Positions 55,935 through 64,000 of a stretch of DNA of 64,000 nucleotides are shown in pieces. A program made the translations under genes and the position numbers. Source of the DNA: Trileptium ribeirensis. Its lineage: Eukaryota > Nematoda > Enoplea > Enoplida > Thoracostomopsidae. Position 1 is the stretch's first letter. Every line of letters starts with the position of its first letter. The stretch covers positions 1 through 64,000 of the forward strand of contig JASANE010003316.1 in NCBI GenBank assembly GCA_030248225.1, written 5' to 3'. The notes beneath the pieces are model-generated. The model made no database searches. It saw nothing but the letters and a program-made list of their open reading frames with translations, and had not been told where the DNA came from.

Positions 55935-56590
55935 AAAATAAAAATTTTAATTTAAATATTATTTTTATATTGATCAAACAGATAATTGAGTCAAACTATA
56001 GCAAATCCACAATTTCTATCAAAATAATCCCACTCTATCCACCTTACATCAACCACATAATCCCACTACCAATTTTTATACTACAAATAAATTCCAACAA
56101 CTATCCACCAAAGCTCCCCTTTCCCTCTTTATATATATCCAGAAGCAAAAACTACAGATCAACAGCTCCAACATTTACATACAGTTACATCATCACCCCC
56201 TCATTAAAAAATCATTATAAACAGCTTTTATAAAACTTCTCACAAATTTCAAATCCAACCAGACACTACTCTAACAACAATTTATAACTATATCCAAACT
56301 CATCTAAACAAAACTCTCAAATCATTTCCAAATTCTAAACCAAAACATCTACTCTATCTAAATAAAATAACACATTCAATAATCCATCTATCAAAAAACA
56401 CTCCCAAACAACAAAACATTCACAATCTTCCATACTACTTACACAACATTCCCAAATATCAACATAAAAACATAAAACAACTTTTTCAATTATTTCACTA
56501 GTATTATCTCACAAAATTTTCCCAAATACATACAACAACAATTCCAGCATAAATATACTTTCTTCATAATCATATCCATTATTTCCCAAA
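55935..56590. other. G-depleted island 2
   Basis: About 650 bp with very few G on the + strand but ordinary A, C and T. The plus-strand frame 55,850-56,233 (Ile/Asn/Ser/Pro-rich) follows from the bias and has no motif. Confidence 0.65.
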
Positions 56591-56596
56591 AGCAAA

Positions 56597-56617
56597 TAAT
56601 AAAAAAAAAAAAAAAAA

Positions 56618-56665
<48 letters not shown>

Positions 56666-56668
56666 AAA

Positions 56669-56759
<91 letters not shown>

Positions 56760-56803
56760 AACAAAAAATAAAAAAAACAAAAAAAAAAAAAAAAATAATA
56801 TAT

Positions 56804-56891
<88 letters not shown>

Positions 56892-56955
56892 ATAAAAAAC
56901 ACAAAAAAAAAAGATAAAAAAAAAAAATAATTTTATTAAAAAAAAAAAAATATAA
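56597..56955 (+). repeat. Poly-A block of about 350 bp
   Basis: Almost uninterrupted A with scattered C and T. The poly-phenylalanine frames on the minus strand are artefacts. Too long for a normal retroelement tail; expansion of a tail or a sequencing artefact is more likely. Confidence 0.9.
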
Positions 56956-57174
56956 AAAATAAAATATAAATTATTATATAATTAGCTAAGTGTTGAAAAT
57001 TTTCAAAGTGCTCAGATATCAAAAAAATTGCGCATGGTGGTTTTAGATGTCACTAATCACGAATATGAAACTTCTGAAGCTCTAAAGCTTGGATGGATAT
57101 GCTAATTAGCCAATTCGTTAATTTTATGCAAATTTTAAAAAAATCAACCAAATTTGCCACTTTTTGTAATTTAT

Positions 57175-58260
57175 TACATTTACTAGTTGTACTATAATTT
57201 TTACCAGTATCTCTAATTATTCTATTCTTTAATCATTATATATGACGTATATTTATTCGTTATTTCTTTACTATTGATTTGGTTTACATATTTTATACCT
57301 TAATAATCTATATTAATCCATTTATTTTAAGTGTTTATTTTCTTTATTAATTATATATAATATATAATACATTTCCTTCAGTAATTTAATAAAAATATGT
57401 CCTTTCATTAATTATTAAATTTTAATATCTTTACGCCTAATTCCTACTATTTCGTTGACTTTCTTTAGTTTCGTTATTTACTTAATTTATGTCCTATTTT
57501 ATTAATTTACCCGTTTGAATTTACTTAAAAACTATTCAATTTAACAAGGTCGACCCTAATCTTTATTTTAGAAACAACATTTCACTAATTCTAACTCTTA
57601 TTCTCATTAAATTATCGTTTTATTTTAATGATTTTTAATATTCATTAATAACAAATATAAAATAATATATAGATGCATCGAAGTATATAGTTTCTAAATA
57701 AATTGCTTTTCATCTCTACAGTGCTGAATATGTTAGTTTATCGATATTACGTATTACTCAATTAGTTGTTGTTATGCCCGCTAATATCAATGGATATATA
57801 GTTTCTGTACTGTCGACAGTTATATATTGATGTTATCATTGTCGAAATGTCGGTAGATTGTTTTCATTTTTGTTGATTTACTTAGATGGTAACTATATTT
57901 TGAACGTCGTAAATGCGCGGTTCAGACGAGTTAGACCAAATTTAGGAATTTCCCGTTGCAACACGAGTTTGCGGTCTGTACCCCGTCCAGCATGCTCCGA
58001 AAACTCACTCGCTAGTTTAGTTATAGCCAGGTGATCGGCTCATACACTGGGTGAACCTCACCTCGTTACTCAAAATTCCGAAATAGGGTATGCGTTTGGC
58101 CCTTGATCGCTGTCCATGGTGCAGCTCGCCACCACCACTTTAGCTGGAAAGGCTTTTCTTGACCGCCAAGTAGATGGGTCGAGGATTAATTCAACTGAAT
58201 TCGAATTATCGTATATACTAATCTATAGAACGGGCCCTGTCTGCATGTGCGTTAACAGCC
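57175..58260. other. AT-rich stretch, nothing recognised
   Basis: Very AT-rich (57,175-57,900) then mixed. No motif, repeat end or coding frame supported. Confidence 0.5.
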
Positions 58261-58267
58261 GACGGTT

Positions 58268-58743
58268 GTGAAAACGCGCCAACACTGTACTTTTATTTCG
58301 TATGTTTTTTTATTACATATATTTGTTTGCAAGTGCGATCGCAGTAAGGCAGATATAGTAAGCTTGGTAGTCTCTAAACCTCACGTTTACGCAACCAGTG
58401 TACGGTTCGGTCTTGCGTGTGAAGTACCTCTCGGGTTAACTGCATATTATATAGGCGAAGTGCAGATTCGCGTATTCTCGTTGGTATGCTACCGGACTTC
58501 GTTATGAATTGTGATAATACATTGCCTGTGATGGCTTATTGCATTTTGAGCATTACAGCGTCCGGAAGTAATATCACTAGCTTAAAGCGTGGTGCTTATG
58601 CCTCAGCATACAAACTACACACCATCGACATATTAAAACACACCCAGCTCCAACGCTACCTGCAGATCCAATGGCAGAAGGTCGTGGTTTCGGATCCCAC
58701 CCCAGTACTGTTCAAGGGCTGCTTTAACATCCATTCGTCTTGA
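58268..58743 (+). other. Two overlapping open frames of unknown status
   Basis: Frames 58,268-58,507 (79 codons) and 58,486-58,743 (85 codons) overlap by 22 bp in different phases. The first has a hydrophobic stretch near its start (FISYVFLLHIFVC); the second ends QWQKVVVSDPTPVLFKGCF. I recognise neither. They could be pieces of one frameshifted transposon gene or chance. Confidence 0.2.
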
Positions 58744-58829
58744 AGACCCTATCGTTATGCCCAAATAAAGTTTCTTATCTAACAGTGTTATATGCTTTTA
58801 ATTTTTGGTGGAGGTCTAATTTCTTATGA

Positions 58830-58930
58830 CAAATATCGGTAATTAAATTGGGGAGGGGACCTGTCACCGAAAATTGTGTGGCCAGTAGAATTCCGATGGG
58901 GCAGCGAGTACGACACGCGTTGTTTTCTTT
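58830..58930 (+). repeat. 'GTCACCGAA...GTGGCCAGTAGAAT' repeat, copy 1
   Basis: Reads 'atttcttatgacaaatat', 'ggggaggggacctgtcacc' and 'gtgtggccagtagaattcc'. Related copies lie at 59,355-59,455 (+) and 61,960-62,105 (-). Family not identified. Confidence 0.65.
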
Positions 58931-59354
58931 TGTCTTCTTCATTCGGGTACGCTTGAGTTTCTAGATTGTATCATTCAGTTCTTCTGTTGTGCTCGAGTTT
59001 GTTGCAATTTTTTGTGCCTTTTCTTTTGGTGATAGGTCTCCGGTTTCGACCTTCTTTGCCTTTGTCGTCGATTCTTTATGAATTGTTGCGCTAGGTCGTG
59101 TTTTCATGAAGTGGCATTTAATACTTCAGATTTTATATCGGGCTTGCGTAAAAAGGTCCCGGTATGAGGTCTATTAATTTTTACTACCGCATAATTAATT
59201 TCTATTTTGGTTTCTGCCTAATTTAGAACTGGGGTTAAATTTTGGATTTCGAAAGATACTGACCACTTTTATTTTATTACTATTATTCCCACGTTTACAC
59301 GACGTCGTGGTCAGCATGTTATATTTTATTGTTTCAAAGGGGGTAGGGATCGAA

Positions 59355-59455
59355 TGGAGAATTTCTTATTATGACGGCTATAGGATATTAAAAAGGGGAT
59401 GGGATTCGTCACCGAAGGTTGTGCGGTTCGAAGTGTGGCCAGTAGAATGCCTATA
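59355..59455 (+). repeat. 'GTCACCGAA...GTGGCCAGTAGAAT' repeat, copy 2
   Basis: Reads 'ttattatgacggctatagg', 'gggatgggattcgtcaccg' and 'gtgtggccagtagaatgcc'. It is very close to the inverse of 61,960-62,105, where 'tattatgatggctatcgg' and 'cgtggccagtagtatgg' appear on the minus strand. Confidence 0.7.
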
Positions 59456-60004
59456 TTCTTTGGGTAGCTAAATAGGCACTAAATCCATAAAACAAAATAA
59501 ATAAATACAACGGCGAAATTCTTTTCACCAGAACTCGTCGACAACCCAATCAAGCGAGAACCACAACAATAACTCATCAAAACTGATTGAAACAAAATAT
59601 AACTAAGCTACCTAAGTTCAGGAATTATTGAAGTTTATGCAAATTAGGCCCAGACTAGGCAGTTTAGGAAATTTCAGCAAAACAAAAATGAAGGGGCTGA
59701 GTAATAAGTAATTTTGTTTGGTAGGGGATTGGAGAGATTTTTAGGTTTTTGGGATCAAGGAACCCTTGGGTAGGTTAGCAGACTCCCGACACCCAGAGAA
59801 TCTTTGGTAGCCTATAAAACCCTGATGTCGGGGGTCTAGTAGGCTACCAAGAGTCCCTGGGTCCTAAATTTCACCAAATTTTACTTTAAATTACACAAAA
59901 TATTCTATTAAATGTTTCCCCCAAATTTTAAATCCTATTAAAATCTAAATTTTTATTTTTGTTATTTTTCTGATTTGCGTATTTTTTGTTAATTGTTTTA
60001 TTAG
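59456..60004. other. Unassigned stretch
   Basis: An inverted pair is visible: 'gtaggttagcagactcccga' at about 59,772 and 'tcgggggtctagtaggctac' at about 59,827, with 'aagagtccctgg' after it and 'cccagagaatctttgg' before it. It forms a hairpin-like repeat of about 90 bp. Otherwise nothing. Confidence 0.5.
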
Positions 60005-60012
60005 CTAACTAT

Positions 60013-61194
60013 CAGGGAGTAACCGGAATTCCGGTTCCGGTTCCGGCGAAAATCGTGTTCCGGTTGCGGTTCCGGCAAAGGGCAAAAACCATACCGGAAC
60101 CGGAATTCCGGTTTAAAAATTTTGTTTGAAATTTTCCATATTTTTGCTTCATCTCTGATCCAAAAATATGTAATATATATTATACAATGATCACGCTCCA
60201 ATACAACCAAGCAAAAGAAAAGATTAACTAAGCAATTTGCCGTGTGAAACGTAAGTAGGACACATACTTTCAGTAGAAATCTTTATAATAACCTGCAACA
60301 GTTTGTTAACAAATAAAAACCAAGTCGATGCTGTAGCAACCATTTTACACATTCAGAAGTCTCCGGATTACGTTCGAATTAAACCAGTCCAACTGGGCAG
60401 CGAGTATGGCTTACATAGAAGTACTTAGCGTATGCTTGGCTAATATAAATTGCGCCAAGCTCCAGCCAGTGCGCTTGTAAACTTTGTAAATCACGCGAAA
60501 TTAAAGGTGAAGTAACGCTATCTACAACGCAGCCAAAAACTGCTTTCTTGGCAATGAACTGGATTTATTGAAACTGTGCGAGCAATATAACAGTTTGTCT
60601 CATTTATAGCATTATGATTAGAAAGTTATCATCATTATCATCTAACTGACAGGCACTGTTTGTCCAACGCTAGCCTAAACAGTGCCTCTTACCACTAATC
60701 AGAAAATTACTTTTTATCTATTAATTTTTCCTGAATCTTATAAACCAATAATTTCAAGTTTCCTACAGAACGTCATCTAACAGACGTATGAGTAGTAAAG
60801 GCAGACGAATAGGGACAGAGCGAAAGCGTTTATTCTTCGCTCTATGCTTTGTAAGCACATTCAATTTGACGCAGTATACGCAAGGGTGTATAGTAGAAGG
60901 CATTTTTTGCTCTGGGTGTCCACTAAAACGACATATTGATCGATAAATAAACATTATTAGCTTCCTCAGTCTCTTTAAAGTTTCAGAACGGCAATAATGT
61001 CATGGCAATACATTAAGTTTAATGTAAAAGTTATTTTTAATGCATTTTAAGTCGACTATACCTTAATTTCTTCCTTCATATCTTTTACAATATATAAATT
61101 TCGAAGACCAGGTTCCGGTTCCGGATCCGGTTTAAATGGACGGTTCCGGTTGCTGGTTCCGGTTCCGGTAAATTTTGGTTCCGGTTATTCCCTG
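60013..61194 (+). mobile_element. Non-autonomous hAT element, GGTTCCGG family, copy 2 (complete)
   Basis: Starts 'cagggagtaaccggaattcc' and ends 'ttccggttattccctg'. It is flanked by an exact 8-bp duplication CTAACTAT (60,005-60,012 and 61,195-61,202). Length is 1,182 bp. Several GGTTCCGG blocks sit within about 100 bp of both ends. It is colinear with 48,011-49,160 and lacks a transposase, so it would need one supplied in trans. The perfect target duplication suggests it is the younger copy. Confidence 0.95.
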
Positions 61195-61202
61195 CTAACT
61201 AT

Positions 61203-61955
61203 GTATAGGATCGAAATTTTCAGTTGATGAGAGTTGTTATGCAGAGATGCATGTTTGTTTTACCTATGCTAACGTTATCTAATGATTGTTTAATATTTCC
61301 GGGTTTTTAGCTGAAATTGGTTACCTAGGTAACCGCCTATGTCAGCATAGTAGTATATCCAGTTTAAATGTTATTCGCGCATGGCATGGAGTGTTGGACT
61401 TCCGGTTGAGAAATAGATGAATATATCAGAGGCTTTTGTGTGTTATTTTTGGTTTACTTGCTCAGGTTTTTAATAGTTATCACGCAAAGAATTGCGTTTA
61501 AAAGTGCTTTTTATCGGATTTGGACTACTGTGAAGCGTAAATGGATTATGTGAAACTGGTGTTTTGAAATCGATTGGATTTAATTCTGGTATAGCGGTTC
61601 TTACAAAAATAAGGTAGTTGGAATTATGATTGCTTAACAGTTAAGTAAATTAAATACTGGTAATAATCTTAATAATATTTTCTTGATAAAACGAAGTAGC
61701 TCAGTGCGCTAGTGGCTGTAAAGTAACGATATCTGAGTCGGGCAAAAAGTATCCGATGTTGTAAAAGCTTGATCTATAAAATTGGTACTAAAGAATAGCG
61801 CCGTGTGTCACAGCCGGTGGGTAGCATGTGCTCAACCAGTGTGTCTTAATATTTTACCTTGTTAAAATAAACCTTGTTCACTGCGCGTTTGGTGTTCAAA
61901 TATCTAAACCGCGAGCACTTCGGACTTAGCCACGCCGCAACAAGAATATAGGGCA
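61203..61955. other. Unassigned stretch, possible LTR-like end
   Basis: No gene. 'ttaaaataaaccttgttc' (about 61,863) followed by 'ccacgccgcaaca' (61,931-61,943) is the sort of sequence seen at the end of an LTR, but no partner repeat was found in the window. Confidence 0.35.
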
Positions 61956-61959
61956 CAAA

Positions 61960-62105
61960 TACTGATCATGAAAAGGACCCGGCCCAACCGATCTTTCCAT
62001 CGCCATACTACTGGCCACGCCTCGAGCGCTACATCTTCGGTGACGAAACCCGTCTCCTTTTAATTTCCGATAGCCATCATAATATAAAAGTACCCACTTA
62101 CCCCT
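61960..62105 (-). repeat. 'GTCACCGAA...GTGGCCAGTAGAAT' repeat, copy 3
   Basis: Minus-strand copy of the family at 58,830 and 59,355. The minus-strand frame includes YYDGYRKLKGDGF, and the equivalent frame of copy 2 gives YYDGYRILKRG. The phrase may be a remnant of a transposon protein that I cannot name. Confidence 0.65.
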
Positions 62106-62540
62106 ACCCAAATCAATCTTATAAAATTATAACAGTGACCACGATTTTGTGTAAAAGTGGGACAAATTAGAAATAAAATAAAAAGGGTCAGTATTTTTTT
62201 GAAACTGAAATTCAAAAATCAACCATCCAGTCCTCAATAAGGCAGAAGCCAAAATAGATGTTATTTATATAGTAATAGGAATTATTAGACCATATAATCG
62301 GGGCATTTTATACAAGTTCCACATAAAAGCTATAGTATTAAATGCCACTTCAAAGAACACCACCTAGCGCTGCAACGCACAAAGAATCGACGGCAAAAAC
62401 AAAGAACGTCAAATCATTACTAAGTGAAAAGGCACAAGAAACACGACAAAGCTGAGTACAACGGAAGAACTGGATGATATAATCCATGAATTTCACTCAA
62501 GCGTACCCGAATCATAAGGACAAGAGCAACAAAAACTACC
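62106..62540. other. Unassigned stretch
   Basis: AT-rich and A-rich; no repeat end or coding motif recognised. Confidence 0.5.
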
Positions 62541-62544
62541 GAGC

Positions 62545-63480
62545 ATGAGCAATAACAAAGAACAATCTGAACCAACAATAATCGGTGCAAACCGATTACA
62601 AATCGATGCAAACCAAGAAACAATCGGCGCATGGCAAATACGATTCGGTGCAAGCGAAGATCAAAACGGTGCAAATCAAACGCGATTCAATATAAACCGA
62701 GATCAATTCGATACAAACCAAGATCAATTCGGTGCAACTCAAATACGACCCAGTGCAAACCATAATTAAATCGGTTCAAACTTAAACGAGTTCGGTGCAA
62801 GTCAAATGCGATATAGTGCAAACCGAGATCAATACAATGCGAAGTATATACAATTCGGTGCAAACAAAGAAACAACCGACATAAATCAAACGCGACTATA
62901 TCGTTATTGTTTTGCACCGAATTGGCTTAGATTTGCACCGCATTCATTTGGGCTTGCACCGAATTCGTTTGGAAATGCATCGAATTGGCTTGGATTTGCA
63001 CCGGTTTGATTACGGTTTACACCCTTTGCCTGTTCGTCTTCGTTACTGGTACTCGGTTGCTGTTGTTGGATCTCAAATGTGCTCCGTTTATCGTTGGTTT
63101 ATCGTTGATTTCCGTTGCATTGGTCTGAATTTGTACCAATTTGATTGTTACTTGCATCGAATTGACTGAAATTCACACAGATTCGCCTTTGACTTATATC
63201 GGTTGGTGCGCTTAGTTGATCGTTGTTTAAGTCGAATCGATCGCTATTTTCGTTGTATTACACTCGGGTTATACCGTATTCATTTTAGTTTATACCAGCT
63301 TGGTCATAGTTTATACCACGTTGATCTGTGTTTACGCCAGTTTGGTTTCGATATACGTTTAATCGTCTCGGAATTGCCCCGAGCTGGTTTTGATTTGCGT
63401 CAACTTGTGTTTGACTTGCTCTATATAGAATTTTATTTAAACCAGTTTGAGTTTGGTTTACTTCGGTTACTTTATTGTTC
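62545..63480. repeat. 24-bp repeat array, inverted at about 62,905
   Basis: From 62,575 to about 62,900 the + strand repeats a 24-bp unit like 'attcggtgcaaaccaagatc', coding for octapeptides such as FGATQ/DTNQDQ in the frame 62,545-62,769. From 62,905 onward the same unit runs in the opposite orientation ('tgcaccgaattggcttag' and so on) to about 63,450, with an unrelated stretch at about 63,025-63,100. On the minus strand it codes for the same kind of Asn/Gln/Gly repeats. Confidence 0.8.
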
Positions 63481-63995
63481 ATAACCGATTGTTGTTGTTG
63501 TTGTTCTCGTAATTGTTGAATTTCAACTTTTCCTTGATCGCCGACCGTAGTTGTTACTTGTACTTGTTCCGAGTTATTGTTACTCGGCGGTGTTGTATAT
63601 ATTTGGCCCATATTGAGGGGTCCATGCTATTCTACACCTTGTATTACAATTTTTGACCGATAGTCATTCTGGTTTTGTTCTTGCAATTGTTCTTGTTGAC
63701 TATCACTATTTTGTCAGACTATTGTTATTTCGTCGTCATCGATATTTTGTGATTCCGTTCTCGATTGTGCAACGGAATTTATGATTCGTTCAAATCCATG
63801 TTTTGGCATAGTTGTTGTAATTCTTTCGTTACAGTTGCATGTCTCGCTGTGAATTGTAATTGTTTTTCTTTTTGTCGTTGTAGCGTTTGTATAGTTTCCC
63901 GAATTTCTTTTTCGGAATCTTTAATATTTGGGAACAACTCTTCTATGCTTCCTTCTTCATGGAGCGTATCAGCATACGTTTCTTGCAAGCTTTCC
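63285..63995 (-). pseudogene. Decayed coiled-coil / octapeptide-repeat ORF, runs off right edge
   Basis: From the right edge the minus strand reads ESLQETYADTLHEEGSIEE, then a Lys/Glu/Gln-rich coiled-coil stretch (KEIRETIQTLQRQKEKQLQF) and stops at 63,779. A one-base shift would continue as SVAQSRTESQNIDDDEITIV, then two stops, then the open frame 63,611-63,285 (YTTPPSNNNSEQ, a Gln run, then the NQTQTG / NQNQLG repeats). It is therefore a broken gene with coiled coil followed by repeats. Gag-like proteins of retroelements and other repeat proteins are possible; no family is recognised. Its 5' end lies outside the window. Confidence 0.5.
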
Positions 63996-64000
63996 TTTCT

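Noticed and set aside
56490..56904. Poly-phenylalanine open frames
   Set aside because: Direct product of the poly-A block.
61690..61760. tRNA-like start ('gtagctcagtgcgctagtgg')
   Set aside because: Only an A-box-like phrase; no B box, no acceptor stem pairing, no anticodon arm. At most a SINE head.
61203..61943. Possible solo LTR
   Set aside because: A polyadenylation-like signal and a CA end are present, but no TG start, partner LTR or target duplication could be fixed.
1..64000. CRISPR array, operons or bacterial genes
   Set aside because: Spliced gene structure, eukaryotic transposons and AT-rich introns throughout; repeats seen are minisatellites without CRISPR-like spacing.

Overview
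The window is nuclear DNA of an animal. It is AT-rich, has spliced genes and is packed with decayed transposons; nothing in it looks bacterial. The one host gene I can support is the elongation factor and histone chaperone SPT6, on the minus strand. Twelve exons lie between 51,354 (ATG) and 3,042 and join in frame into about 610 codons. They cover the acidic N-terminus, the Spn1/IWS1-contact segment and the start of the helix-turn-helix/Tex-like core. The gene runs off the left edge, so the YqgF, HhH, S1 and tandem SH2 parts are outside. The SPT6 wording and a BEL/Pao integrase remnant read most like nematode sequence, perhaps the Trichinella/mermithid side. That placement comes from memory of the families and is tentative.

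Layout from the gene's 5' end (right) to its 3' end (left). 64.0-52.6 kb is flanking repeat-rich DNA: a decayed coiled-coil ORF with an octapeptide repeat that inverts near 62.9 kb, a complete non-autonomous hAT element (60,013-61,194), two G-depleted islands, a 350-bp poly-A block and invertebrate-type retroelement tails. 51.35-33.1 kb holds exons 1-10. The introns carry hAT, mariner-type, RTE and MITE remnants, several with readable ends and target-site duplications. Intron 10 (11,922-33,114, about 21 kb) is almost wholly a giant palindromic (foldback) element plus a second copy of one arm with its own ~300-bp terminal inverted repeats. A BEL/Pao fragment interrupts one arm. Intron 11 (3,172-11,721) carries a three-unit tandem repeat, a MITE and a decayed LINE with ORF1 (DUF4780-like), endonuclease, reverse transcriptase and RNase H, antisense to the + strand.

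The best candidate for an undescribed system is the foldback family in intron 10. Three copies of its inner arm keep consecutive short hairpins whose stems are (nearly) perfect while the loops differ. The same copies keep a 132-137 bp segment bounded by a 10-bp inverted repeat. No protein-coding capacity is visible in it.
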